A stretch of DNA of 64,000 nt from positions 62,001 through 126,000 of the IMG/VR virus record IMGVR_UViG_3300048029_000212; one strand, written 5' to 3'. Position 1 is the first letter of the stretch. Each line of letters opens with the position of its first letter. The translations under genes were made by a program, and so were the position numbers. The notes below the pieces were generated by a model, which saw only the letters and a program-made list of their open reading frames with translations, had not been told where the DNA came from and made no database searches. Of this stretch, positions 38,160-53,100 are shown in pieces. Source of the stretch: a virus.

Positions 38160-41100
38160 ATGAATACTAACAAAAAGTTTAGGATTCAGAACGGCGTTGA
38201 CGTAAAAGGTGAATTAACCGTCAATGATGTCGTTATAATCCGAGCTGATGGTACTATAGTTGCAGGGGCCATCGCAGACGCAGTCTCATCTCTAGTAGAT
38301 GAAGGTGCACTCACTGGTTCAGGCAGTTCTATCGTCGACTCAGATTCACAAATTTTCATAGATGTAAACAGTAACACAGTTGCAATCGCATCTGAAACAG
38401 CAACACGTATTTCAGATATTGCATCCCTACAAACTCAGATTGACTCACTAGGAGTTAACTCCGACACTCAAGCAGCAGTAGATTCACTACAAACTCAAAT
38501 TGACTCCATCTTAGGCGCTTCACCAGAAACACTTGATACTCTTGTCGAGATCGTTTCCGCTTTTGAAGGTGCAGATAGTGACATTCAATCACTTCTAGCT
38601 GCAAACTCATCTCAACTAACAGCCAATTCAACACAGATAACTTCTGTTGCGAATGATCTTGCAGTTGAAACAACTCGCCGTATTGCCGGCGATAACGCAC
38701 TGCAAAATAGTTTGAATGCTGAGATCGCACGTGCGATAACGGCAGACGATCTAAACGCGGCCGCAATTACTGCTGAAGCAGTTGCACGTCAAGCAGACGT
38801 TGCAAGTTTGCAAGCATCACAGTTCACGTATAACGACAGTGACGGTTGGGCAGGAAACCTAATTCCATCATTGGATAACGAGTACACACTAGGTTCTCCA
38901 GATCGCGTATGGAAAGATCTATACATCGGTCCAGGCTCTCTGTACATTAACGGTACTAAGATTCTAGAAGACAACAGCGGTACAATCACTATGTACGCAG
39001 ACGCAGGTCAGAACCTGTCGTTCGGCGCAACAGGTGGTGGTAACATTGATCTAAACGCTGGCGACGAAAGTGTCCAGTTGAAGTCAGATCTAGTAATGTC
39101 CGTTGGAGAAACAATTTCTACAGTCGGCGGCGAACCAACTAAGTTTGGTGGTGCTGTTGATATGGGAACACACAAAGTTACAAATGTCGGTGTTCCAGTA
39201 GATGCTTCAGACGCTGCAACAAAAGAATATGTTGACAGTTTAAATGCAGACGGTACAATCACTGGCGATAAAGTCTTTGAAGATAATGTAACCATCGAAG
39301 GCAATTTGACCGTCGAGGGTACTACAACAACTCTAGACAGCCAGACCTTAAAAGTAGCTGACAACATCATCGATCTAAACAGCAATGTTTCTACAGGTGC
39401 TCCGGTACTTAACGCAGGTATTCGTATCATGCGTGGTGACGAACCTGCAGTTCAACTACGTTGGAACGAACTAGACGATCGTTGGGAAGTATACGACGGC
39501 GTTACAGCAACTCCAATCGCAGTAACAAGCACAGACGCTATTGCTGAAGGTGACAATAAGTTATTCTTCACAGTCGTACGCGCACGTGAGGCAGTATCTC
39601 AGGATATCGCTGATGCAGTCGCTGCGGAAGCAACGGCACGTGGTGCTGCAATTGATGCAGAAATTGCTCGTGCAACATCTGCAGAACAAGCAAACGCTGC
39701 GGCAATAGAAACAGAAAAGACTGCTCGTGAAGACGCAGTAACTGCAGAAGCGGCCGCTCGTGTTGCTGGCGATGCAACAGTACAAGCTGCAGTAGACGCA
39801 GAACAAGCAGCACGTATTGCTGCTGACCTATCAGAAGCACAAACACGTGCAGCTGCGGTCTCTGATCTACAATCACAGTTGAATACTGTAACTGGTAGCG
39901 ATTTATCAAGCATTCAATCACAACTAGACGCAATCGTTGGAACATCTCCAGAAACACTAGACACAATTCAAGAAGTTGTGGCGGCGTTTGAAGGTGCAGA
40001 TAGTGACCTTACAGGTCTAATCACAGGCAACTCTTCTACTATTGCGGCAGTAAATGCATCATTGACTCAAGAAGTCTCTGAACGTACATTCGCTGTTCAA
40101 GCAGAAGCAACTGCACGTGAAAACGCAGACGATGCATTACAGTCATCTATTGATGCAGAAGAAGCATCGCGTATCTCTGGCGATTCAGATCTAACCGCAT
40201 CACTAGCAGCAGAAGTTTCAGCTCGTGAAGCGGCAGATACCGCAGAGTCAAGTGCTCGTGTTGGTGCAATTTCCGCAGAAGCAACCGCTCGTGTTGCAGG
40301 TGATGCAACAGTACAGGCAGCAGTAGACGCAGAAACGGCTCGTGCAACAGCGGCTGAACAAGCAAACGCTACAGCAATCTCTGCAGAAGAGACCCGCGCT
40401 TTAGCGGCAGAAGCCTTGTTGCAAAACAAGATTGACCAAGTTGAGGCGGGTGGACAAGCTCACCCATTGTTCTCTACTATGGGAGATCTACCAGACGCAT
40501 CTGCAAATCACGGTATGTTTGCACACGTCCACGCAGAAGGTGCGGCATACTTTGCACACGGTGGTCAGTGGGTAGAACTAGCGAAGTCTTCGGATCTAGC
40601 AAACTTAGATCTATCAAGCATCCAGTCACAGATTGATGCGATCTTGGGTTCATCTCCAGAAAATTTGGATACACTACAAGAGATCGTAGCTGCATTCCAA
40701 AGTGCTGATGGTGATCTACAGACATTGATGACTGCAAACTCATCCGCGATTGGTGATGTTAGTTCTCTAGACACATCTGCCTCAACACTAGTTGATGCGA
40801 TTAATGAACTACACACTGAGTTATCAGATACAGCTGGTGCAGATGCAGCACTTCAACAAGAAGTAGACGCACGTATTGCAGCCGACACTTCAGAAGCAAC
40901 TTCTCGTATCGCTGGTGACGCTGATCTTGCGGCGGACATATTAGACGAGAAGACTCAACGCATCGCACAGGCGTCTATCGAGACGACTGCACGTATGTCT
41001 TCTGACAGCGCTCTACAAGCACAGATAGATGCAGAAGAATCTGCACGTCTAGCTGGTGACGCTTCCTTACAGACATTTATTAACACACAGTCGCAAAACC

Positions 41101-44100
41101 TTACAGACGAAACAACTTCACGTATTGGTGCTGATGGAATTCTACAGAACCAAATTGACGATATTGTTGCAGATAACGCAGCTCGAACTGCAAGTGGCGC
41201 AACTGTCGCCGAACTCAATGCTGTAGAAGATGCATTGGACGCAGAAGTTGTTCGTGCTCAGTTGGCAGAACAGGCTAACGCAAGTGCAGTCGTCACAGGT
41301 GACGCAGCACTACAAGCACAACTAGATGCAATTATCGGTACGTCCCCAGAGACATTAGATACTCTACAAGAAATTGTATCTGCATATGAAAGTGCTGATA
41401 ACAGTCTACAGAATCTAATCAACACAAACACTGGTACACTAGCTGCACTACAGACAACAATTGGTGCTGAAAACGTTCCTCTAATTACTCCAGACATCGG
41501 TGAGACAATCACCTATGAAGTAGAGTATGCGGGTCGTCAGTTCTATGCGGTTGCTGATAGTTATAACGTCTATGTGTATGATAGCGCAAGATCAAATCCA
41601 AGGGTTCCTGTTGCAACAATCTATAATGGTGGTAACAGTGTTCACATAATGGATATGAACAGTGAAGCAGTATTTGTTCGATGGAATTCTAACGCACACA
41701 TAGTTTACAGATATGAATTATCAGACCTAGTTTTAGGTATAACTTCATCTTCTAAAAATTACAGACCAGCTGAAGCTGGCGGACAAAGCGTCTCAGCCTT
41801 TGCCGTTTCTGAAGATTACATTTATGTGCACGAAACTAGTGGAACAGACCAAATCTGGAGACAACCGCTATCAGAAGGCGGAACTACAGGTGCTGTCTCA
41901 ACATATACTATTAACGGACTTAATACGTATAAAATGCGAGTTTTCGGTGATAAGTTATATGCGCTTAGAACTTCTGGTACTGATACTCTTTGGGTCTGGG
42001 ATATTGACGCAACCGATGGTTCTTTGAGTAATGCACATCAATTAACTTCTAGTGATTTGAACTCAGATACTATTGCTTGGGGGTCAGGCGAACTTACTGG
42101 CGCATTCGAAGCTTCATCTACTCTTATTGCTGTAGGTGCTCCGAACGATGATACGCAAGGAATCAATCATGGTTCTGTTTATTTGTTTAATCCGGATAAC
42201 CTAAATGAACCACACACTAAGTTATATGCGCCACCCGAATACGCATCTTCCAATCTTCAATTTGGACATTCTATCGCTTTAACAGATACTCGATTGATTG
42301 TTGGTGCTTTAGATGCTAGCAGTATGAGCACAACTCCAAGTTCTAATGGACTTATGTTCATTTACGACTCTACAAATTTGATTTTACCACCTTTAGTTGT
42401 AGAATCGCCTGATGAAGGTGTTAGTAACTTTGCACGATCCATACACGAAGAAAGCAACCGGTTGTTGGTAAGAAGTGCTTCAGAAACTGGCATTTATGTC
42501 TATGATCTAACAAATATGGATCAAGATCCTATTAATTTGATAGAACCTACCAACAGTACTGCGGGCGGCACATTCGGTAATCGTATGGCAATCTCGCCAG
42601 CGGCAACTGTTACGCAGTCAATCACTGACACAATCATTCCAGCTGCTGGTCTAGGTAACTCGATCAACTACTTGGAATCTAAGCGTCAGGAACTACGTGC
42701 AGATCTAGAAGCAAACTTGGCAGCAATTCAGTCAAATGATGCAGATATCGCTGCAGTAGCAGCAGACGTTGCAACTAACACTGCAAACATTGCAACTAAT
42801 GCAGCTGCAATCGTTGCGGTAGATGCAGATCGTACTGCATTCGAAGCATCTGTAAACGCGGAGCGTCAAACACACCGTGATGCAGTTCAAGCTGATATTG
42901 ATCAGGTGAATGCTGATCGTACTGCGTTTGAGAATACAGTAAACGCTTCTCAAGCAGAGTTTATCTTAGATCACGATTCTGATTATACCTCGTTCACATC
43001 AAGTGTAGAAAGTGCATTTGCGACAACGAATGAACTTCAAGAAGAAATTCGTACTCGCATGGGCGTGGGTCACGTTGCTTTACCACAAGACACAACCTCT
43101 ATCACTTATGATAGGCAGATCCCAGATCAGTACTATGTTGTGCGTCGTGGCGATGATGAGACTTATGTTTACACTTCAGCCAATTGGTCATCAACTGGTC
43201 AAAACGTTGGTGTAAGTACAAGAATTCAGTTCCCAGACGAATATACGTCGAATAATGCAACAGATCAGATGGTCGTAACTCGCGATTATGCAATATTCCT
43301 TGTGGATAAGGCAAATGTCTCGGGCGAACATTCGTTCTTAGTATATGATTTAGAAACAATCAATGTCTCATCAACACCAATTGCAGTCGTAGATTGTGAA
43401 GGATTTGATAGAAACTTAGAGTATGATGGTGGAACCAAACTAATGGTCACCAAGTATCAAGATCACTCGGACGATAGTTTAGGCGGCGTAAGGGTTTATG
43501 ATATTCCATCATTAGCCTCAGGCAGTGCAATCTATGTCGAATCTATGGTCGACGATCTACCTTCTTCACTTAATATACCAGGCCCTGATGTAACTGATGG
43601 GGATCTTTGGTATGGTAATCATGCAGCTTGGAACAGTACGCACATATTCGTTGCTCTAGGAGGACAAAGAAAGGTTGTTGTTTACAATAAGTCTGATCTG
43701 TCTTTCGTAACTACATTGTCGGATACCGTAACCAATGGCAGCGATTTTGGTCGTGTATCTGTTCGTGCAAGTGATACGATGGTGGCAGTCACTTCTCGTA
43801 ATGGTCAATATAATTGGTCTGATGGTACAGGTAAAGTTGCTGTCTTTGATGCAACTGACTTATCCATACCACCTGTTATCATAACTGATAACAATATGGT
43901 TCGACATTACAGTTCGTCAGATCGTCCAGATAACCATTATTACTATGCATTTAATTCTCAAGATCAAATAGCAGTTCATGACGATTATCTTTTCTTAGGT
44001 AATACTGGGCATTTCTACTACGGTAACAACGGCAGAGTATACGTAATCCCTAAAGCTATTGCCTTACAAGGCGATTCGGCTATGCCAAGCAACGGTACCA

Positions 44101-47100
44101 ATTCTGCTGGTCTATTAAGTTGGAAAGATACAACTTGGGGGCACTCAGATAATGGCAGTGATGCCAGATATGCTCATGAGATTTCTGTTCATGGAGATTT
44201 GTTCGTCGTAAATGCTCATGACTACAGACAACATTCGTTTAATCGTACTAATTTGACGATGATCCATGATATTAATGATCTATCTCTTGCTCCGGTAAAA
44301 ATTGAAGAAATTGATGATGGAACAACTTCGTATGCATCTACTGTTATTTCTCCTCGTGCAACAATCACAGAATCTTACACTGAAACATTCAATCCGAATG
44401 ACAGTCTAACGTCTGCGGTTAACTACTTAAATGCTAAGAAAGAAGAACTTCTTACTGCGGTAGGTGCACTAACGGGATCGGCCTCATTCGTTGAAGACGT
44501 ACAAGCAATCGAAGACAATATTGACTTCAAACTTGCTGCACAAGATCAACGTTTCGATTCTGATAAAGCAGAACAGGTTGCGATTTATGCACAGGCTAAC
44601 TTAGATCAGTCTGCGGTATATGCTGCTGCAAACGCAGAGCAAGCGTCAATTTATGACAGTGCAAACGCGGCACACGTAGCATACTTCGAACAGTATACTG
44701 ACGGAGAAACTGCTGCACGTGAAGCTGCAGACACAACTTTGCAGACAAACATTGATACTGAAGAATCAGCACGTATTGCTGGTGATTCAAATCTACAATC
44801 TCAGATCGATGCTATCCTAGGGGCAAGTCCAGATCACCTAGACACTATGGTAGAAATTGTATCAGCATTTGAAAATGCCGATTCAGATATATCTAATCTA
44901 CTTTCAACAAACGCAACAAACAACGCTGTTAACGCGACTGCTATTTCTGCACTAGAATCTAGTGTTGAGGCAATTGCTTCTGCGACAGAAGTTGATTTAG
45001 ATGCGAAAGTTCCTTTTGTCTTCGTTAAGAAGCCAGAAGCAAACACAGTACTTGCTTACAACGGTAATAACCTAAACCTATCACCTATCGAACTAACTCC
45101 AAACCGTGAGTCTGGTGAGACAGTAGATGCGGATATGGGTTATGGTGTTGACGTTGCGGTATCATCAACTAAGGTTGTTGTTGCAGCATCAAACGGCGAG
45201 TTCTTTGTGTATGACGCATCGGATTTGTTCTCTGCTCCGACTATCATCAACAGTGGCGTAACTTCTGGAGACTTCGGTTCTTCAATTGTTATGACTGACG
45301 ACGTTATTGCTATCAGTAGTGTTTCGGACAGTTCATACGGAACTGTGAAACTATACGACGCAAGTTCTTACGCTCTATTAAGCACAATAGAACCTTCTGT
45401 AGGTTCTGCGGGTATGGGCTATGGACACTCTATGGCAATCAGAGGAACTACTTTGGTAGTCTCTTCACCTAAGCAACAAATGACTATGGAATCGGTAGTT
45501 TCTGTTGGTTTCCTTTATGTCTATGACATCACCAATCCAGCATCTTCATCTTTAGTTGCGACTCTAAGAGGTCCAAACTCAGATGTGGGTATTATCGGTG
45601 GTTCAGTAACTATGAACGATCGTTGGATTGCAACATCATTGACTGATAAGGCTGTTGTTTGGGATAGATTGAACCTGTCAGAATCTCCAAAAGTATTCAG
45701 TACTGGTGGTCTAGAATCTGGTCTAACCCAAGGTGGTCTATGGGGAGCGAAGAGAAGCGGACAAGGAGGATGGTCAAGCGGTATTGACATGCCGTTGTCA
45801 AACGCTAGCCTATACACCAATCAGATTAACCTAGGTGATGAAGGTGACTACTATAGTTACCAGTTTGTTGGTTACTTTAAAGCTCCAGAAACAGCAAACT
45901 TTACTTTCAGAATAAATTCTGATAACCAAGGGTTGATGTGGATCGGTGAAAATGCATTAATGAACACTTCAAATAGAGGTACTGCCGAAGCAATCATATA
46001 TCAGACTAACGTTGGTACAGATACTGCAACAGTCTCAATGGTTGAAGGTGAAATGTATCCTATCTTGTTGTCTTTCACCGAAAACGTTGCTGGCGCTTGG
46101 TTCCAGTTTACATGGCAGGGTGGTGCACAGACAAGTTACACTTATGATCTGACACAGCACTTCTACTACTATGCTGACGAAGCAAACTTCTCACCAGCAC
46201 ACATTCCTGTCAACTCTATTGAACCAATCATCTTAGAAGATAACAAGATGTACATCGGTTCATACAATGGCGTTAGCATCTGGAATGATATCTCAACAGT
46301 TAATACAACAGATTACACTGATTGGAAACAAGCTGTTGCTGCTGACTCGCAAGTTGTTGCTCCTAACAACGAAGATCAGTTTGGTGTCGCGATTGGTTTG
46401 ATGTCCGGATTCCTATTCGTAGGTTCTAACTCACAGTCAATCTCTGTATTTGAGGTTGCAAACCTAGACAACCCACCAAACGTTAAGTTGATCGATTCTG
46501 TTTCACGTAATCTTGAATCAGTACCTGCTGAACTTGCTCCGCCTGTTGCGGAAGGTCTACTGACTAATGCAGATTCAACGATCGGTGCGATTAACGAAGT
46601 TCACAACGAACTAGACGCTGAAGTAGTACGTGCACTTGGTATCGAAGCTGGTCTACGTACCGATGTCGATGCAAACGCTGCAACTATCAATACTAACATT
46701 GTAGATATTGCAAATGAGACTTCGGCTCGTGTTGCTGGTGACTCAGTTCTACAAGCACAGATTGATAACATTGTCGGAACGTCTCCAGAAACTCTGGATA
46801 CAATCCAAGAAGTTGTTTCTGCATTCCAGAATGCTGACAACGACATTCAGACATTAATCTCAAACAACTCTACACATCTATTAAGTCTAGAGAATGAGAT
46901 TAGTGGTGGTGCAGGACTAACAAACCTACCTAATGTGATGACAGAAATTTCACGTACGGTCTATCAAGATCAGTATATGATTGTTTCTGGTAACAAAAAT
47001 AGTGGTTCAGTCTACGTCTTTGATGCAAACAATCCAACTGAACAGCCAGTTAAGTTAACGCACCCAGACGGAATTACAGGTGGTTACTTTGGTCACGCAG

Positions 47101-50100
47101 CAGCTGTTGTTCGCGAATATCTGGTTATCAGTGACCCATACGATGACACTATAGTAAGTAATCAGGGCGCTGTATTTGTATATGAAATAGCGGACTTGAC
47201 TATTCCTCCAGTTAGACTACATCCTAACATCACAAGCGAAGCTGACATGCAGTTTGGTTGGGATGTTACTGGTACCGATGAGTTCATTATTGTCGGTTGT
47301 CCGGGCGATGACTATACCGTACCTGAAGCATCTAATACCAATACGGGTTCTGTTTATCTATTTGACGTTAATAACTTAGGATTAAGTCCTACTGTACTAA
47401 CCCCTACTCACTCTCAGATTGAGCTATATGGAAACTCAAACGATGCAGACAATGACGATAACACTTACTTTGGTCGAAGAGTAGAAGTTATCGACAACAT
47501 GTTAGTAGTCGGTGCTGATAACTACGGCGAAAGGGACGGTTTTACGGGCGAATATTCAGGCGGTCACACCGAGCAATATTCAAGTGGGTCATTACGCGGA
47601 TATTATGGTGCCATATACACATATGACCTAACGAACCTTTTGAACAGTGGATCTTCAATCTCTAATCTTAGTGCTATAAACTGGCATAACGATAATTACT
47701 ACAACAAGTATTACGCTTCGGGAGAAAGTCCGAGTCGTGGATATGGTCAGTATGGTATTGCCATGAGCAGTACTCATATTTTCGTAGGTATGCCTTATGA
47801 CGACTATGATCCTGATGGAGGAAAATACGATGTTGGACTCATATCAATACACCCAAGATCAAATGATTATGGAGTTAGTAGTGATTATAGGTTCATTAGA
47901 GCTCCCGATTGGTATGAACAAAATCAAAATTTTGGTTGGGACCTAGCGACCGACGAAAACTACTTGTATGTTGGTGTTCCATACGATGATAATCCTTATG
48001 GCGTCAACGCAGGACAAGTTCTTGTTTATGAACTAGAAGGACTTTACGATAACGCTACTCAGGCTGGATCATATGCTCCACCACCAGTGTTTACACTGAA
48101 TGCACCAGATGCTTCGGCAGGTGATAACTTCGGTTATAAGATTTCTGTTAACGGCGGTAAGTTAGCCGTTGCTGCTCCTTACGATGATGATCAAGGAACT
48201 AACTCTGGTGCTGTATACATTTATCAGACAAATCTGTTAACTGGTGTTCCAGTCAAGATCACTCCAAGCGATTTGGTAGATCAAGACACAACTACTACAG
48301 AACAGTCATTCGGATATAGAAGTTTAAGCTTGACACTGGCTTCTGGTGCAGTAGAGATCACAGAACACGTTCTACCGAACTCTGGTATCTCAACAGGTAT
48401 GAACTACTTGATGCATAGAACCAATCAGTTAGAACAGTTGGCAAATGATGTTAACGTTAACGCTTACAATTATGCTAACAATATTTCTGTTGCACAGGAA
48501 GGATACGGCATAGGTATTGCAGACAACGCTGCGGCAATTGCTACAGAAACGACTGCACGTGCTGATGGTGATGCAGCTCAACAAGTTGAGATCGATTCAT
48601 TAACTACGATCACAACAGATCTAACATCACAATTGAGTGCAGAGATTTCTCGTTCAACGACCGAAGATACAATCTTAACTCAAAGAGTAGATATCCTTTC
48701 TAGCGCACTACAACCAGACTCAGACGGAGATATTAGAGTCGAAGGTTTGGCAACGTTTAGTGATGGAATCTCGGTTGGTACAAGTGGTGGTGCGATCGGA
48801 CACGATCCATTAAGTGACGCGATTACTATCATGTCTGATCTAGACATGAATGAGCATCAAGTCCTTAACATTGCAGAACCTACAGTTGATAAGGATGTTA
48901 CTACTAAGTTGTATGTTGATACGCAAGTTTCCAACGAAGAAACTCGTGCGACAACTGTGGAAACAGATCTACAGGCTCAGATTGACCACATCGTTGGTAC
49001 ATCACCAGAGACTCTAGACACGTTCCAAGAGATCGTCTCAACACTTCAGGGTTCAGATAGTGATCTACTAGCACTAATGACCTCTAACGCAACAGGTGTT
49101 GGCGGTTTGAATGCATCTCTAACTACAGAGACTGCAAACCGCGAAGCTGCAGATACTGTTCTACAATCTAACATTGACGCTGAAGAAGCATCACGCATTG
49201 CGGGTGATTCGGATCTACAATCGCAGATTGATTCGAACGACACAGACATCTCCAATTTGGATTCAGATGTCGGTGCAGTATCATCGTTGGCAACAACTGC
49301 AACAACTGTTGTTGGTGCGATCAACGAAGTTCACTCAGAACTAGATGCTGAAGTTATTCGTGCTGTTTCTGCAGAAAATGCAGAAGAGACACGTGCTCTA
49401 GCGGCAGAAGGTGTGCTACAGTCTAACATCAACACTGAGTCTTCATCTCGCATCGCGGGTGACGCAAGTCTACAGTCTCAGATTGACGGATTGTCTAACA
49501 CACAGGTCGCTGATAAGGGTGGACTAGAAGTATCTCTAGCTACTGAGGTCGCTCGTGCTACTCTCGCAGAAGGTGCGCTACAAAGTGCAATTGATGCAGA
49601 AGAACTACGCGCAACAACTGCAGAAGGTGTAAATGCTGCCGCTGTCGTAACTGAACAGTCTCGTGCAGAAGCAGTAGAAGCAGGTCTTGCTGCGGATATC
49701 GCGGTAGAAACTGCTCGTGCAACGGCTGCAGAAACTCAACTTGCAAATCATCTAGGCGCAAACTTTACTGACGGATCTATCACAGTTGACGGTCTAGCGA
49801 CATTCAACGGTGGTCTATACTTCGGTGACGGAACTGGTACTATCGGATTCAACGCTGACGTTGACAATCTGCAGGTACTTTCAAACCTAGACCTAATGGG
49901 CAACAGAATCATTAACTACCCAACTCCGGTAGATTCTGGTGACGTTACCACTAAGGGATATGTTGATGCAACTACACAAGCAGTAAGTGATCGTGTTGAC
50001 GCAATCCTACAAGGTGCTGGTGAATCACTAGACACTATTGTTGAGGTTGTTGCGGCATTTGAGAACGCGGATAGTGATATCCAGTCTCTGATCACATCTA

Positions 50101-53100
50101 ACAGCACAAGCGTAACGGCTAACACTGACGCAATTAATGCAGAAGTGGCGGCACGTCAACAGGCAATCACAGATGAAGCATCTGCTCGCAGAAACGCTGA
50201 CTCTGACTTGAGTGCTGGTTTGTCGAACGAAACATCTCGTGCTCTATCGGCAGAAGGTGTACTAACGTCTGATCTAGCTGCTGAAGTTGCCCGTGCAACA
50301 TCTGCAGAAACAGGTCTTGCGTCAGACATTGCTGCTGAAACATCACGTGCAACAGCTGCTGAGGGTGTTAATGCTCAGGCAATTGCCGATGAGACAACAC
50401 GTGCGACTACGGTCGAAGCGTCACTTGCTCAAGACATTGCTGATGAGTCACTACGTGCACAAGGTGCGGAAGCGGTATTAACTTCTGACGTATCTGCAAA
50501 CGCGACTGCGATTTCAGGTTTACAATCACAGGTTGCTGGTGTAAGCACATCTTCTGGTTCATCTAACATTGAGATGAGTGCTGAAGTTGACATGTCTGGT
50601 AACAAGATTACTGATATGGCTGATCCAACTGCCGCACAAGACGCTGCAACTAAGTCATACGTTGATGCAACTGTCGCGACAGAAGCAACTAGTCGTACAA
50701 CAGAAGACACTTCACTGCAGTCTAACATTGACGCTGCAAATGCTCGTATCGACGCGATTCTAAATGGTTCTGTTGAATCACTAGACACCGTCGTTGAGGT
50801 TGTAAGTGCATTTGAAGGTGCGGATAGCGATATCCAAAACCTAATTACTGCGAACGCTTCAACAATTTCGCAGAATGCTGCTGCAATCGCAACTGAAGCA
50901 ACTGATCGTGCGAACGCTGACTCAGATGAGGCTGCACTACGTGTTGCTGGTGACGCAGTACTAACTGCTGATCTTGCTGCTGAAGTTGCTCGTGCACAGA
51001 CTGCAGAATCTGCAGAGACAAGTGCTCGTGTTGCTGCTGACTCTGACTTGCAGACACAGATTGACTTCATTAAGGAAAATACTGATCCAGCTGCATTGGA
51101 TTCATTGACTGAACTAGTCTCTGCATTCCAAGACGCAGATAGTGACGTTACCACAATGGTGGCCTCAAATGCAAGCGCAATTGCTGCAACGAACGCACGT
51201 ACTGCAGGTATCAGTGTAGATTCCGACTCTAATGTCGCATTGTCAGTAGGCATTGAGATGGGTCAGAACAACATCAAGGATGTTAATGATGTTTACGCTA
51301 ACCGTGCATTCATTGACACGATTGAATCGAATGACCTGAAAGTTCAAACAGGAACTGTTGATTTCGAAGGTTCTATAGTAAACTTCGGTTCATCAACAAT
51401 CATTGGTGGTGGTTTCGGTAATGCTACTAAGGCAGAGATCGACCAACACTTGAATGTTTCTGCTGCGGATTCTGGTGAGTTCTTGAAGTGGAACGGAACG
51501 GACTACGAGTTCACTGATTACATTCAAGGTCGTATTGCTTCTAACCAAATCGTAGTTGAAGGAACACTAAAGGTAGAACAGCCAGGATCAACTATTGATT
51601 GGCAAGATGGTCTAGTACACTTCGGTGGTTCACAAGTAATCGTTGACGAACCAACTTCAGCAAATCTTGCTGCAAACAAGCGATATGTTGATGAAGCTGA
51701 TAGTGATCTAAATGCACTACTTTCTACTGCGATTTCAAACGAGGAATCTCGTGCGACAACTGCAGAAGGTGTATTGACAACTAACTTGGCTAACGAGATC
51801 TCTCGTGCAACGTCTGCGGAAGCGACACTTGCATCTGACATCTCTGCGGAAGAGTCACGTGCTCTAGCGGCAGAAGCTGCAGAAGCAAGTACTCGTGCTG
51901 ACGCTGATTCGGACCTACAGTCTGCGATCGATGCTGAAGTTGCTCGTGCAACTGCGGCAGAAGCGGTTAACGCACAAGCGGTTGTTGACGAAGGTACAGC
52001 ACGTACTACTGCAGATAATACTCTACAGTCTAACATCGACACAGTAAGTGGACGTGTTGACGCGATTCTAAATGGTTCTTCGGAGTCACTAGATACAATC
52101 GTAGAAGTTGTCGCTGCATTTGAGAACGCAGATTCTGATCTACAAACACTAATCTCATCTAACGCAGGATCACACACAGCGAATGCTGCTGCGATTACTG
52201 CAGAAGAGACACGTGCCCTAACTGCTGAAGGTGTACTACAAAGTGCAATCGACGCGGAAGAGACACGTGCGACTGGTGTTGAAACAGATCTACAATCTCA
52301 GATCACTTCTGAAGTTGCGGCACGTTCTGCTGCAGATCAGTCAATGAGAGAAGATCTAGACTCAGACATCGCTGCTGAAGCTGCACTACGTGTTGCTGGT
52401 GATGCGTCGTTACAGTCTGGACTAGATGTAGAAGTTGCCCGTGCAACTGCTGCGGAAGGTGTTCTACAGTCACTACTAGATTCAGAACAGTCTGCTCGTA
52501 TCCTATCTGACCAAGGTCTACAGTCTGCAATCACTGCAGAAGAGAACGCACGTATCGCGGCTGATGCAGTACTTCAGTCTGCAATTGATGCTGAAGAGTT
52601 AGCAAGAACATCTGCTGACAATGCACTTCAGGCGAACATCAATGCGGTAGATGCGGCAGTAACTGCAATCACAAACGGTTCTCCAGAAACTCTGAACCAG
52701 TTGGTTGAAGTTGTCGCGGCATTTGAAGATGCTGACTCTGATCTACAGACCGTAATCTCTAATCTAGGTGGTGACGCAAGTGCATTGACTGCACGTGTTT
52801 CAACTCTAGAAAGTGAGATGGACGCAACTGAACTTGCAACAACGTCTAACGCAAACGCTATCTCTGCTGAGACAGTGGCGCGTGTTGCTGCGGTACAGGT
52901 GAATGCGGATGCGATTACTGCAGAATCAACTGCTCGTGCTGCTGCGATTACCGCAGAACAGAACGCACGTGCGGCTGCAATCGTTGCATCTGAATCTGAT
53001 CGTGATTCTGCTGACGCAGAACTACAATCTCAGATTGACGCATTGTCTGCGGAAGAGACTGCAGGTAAGAGTTCACTACAGTTCCAGTTAGGTCAAGAAG

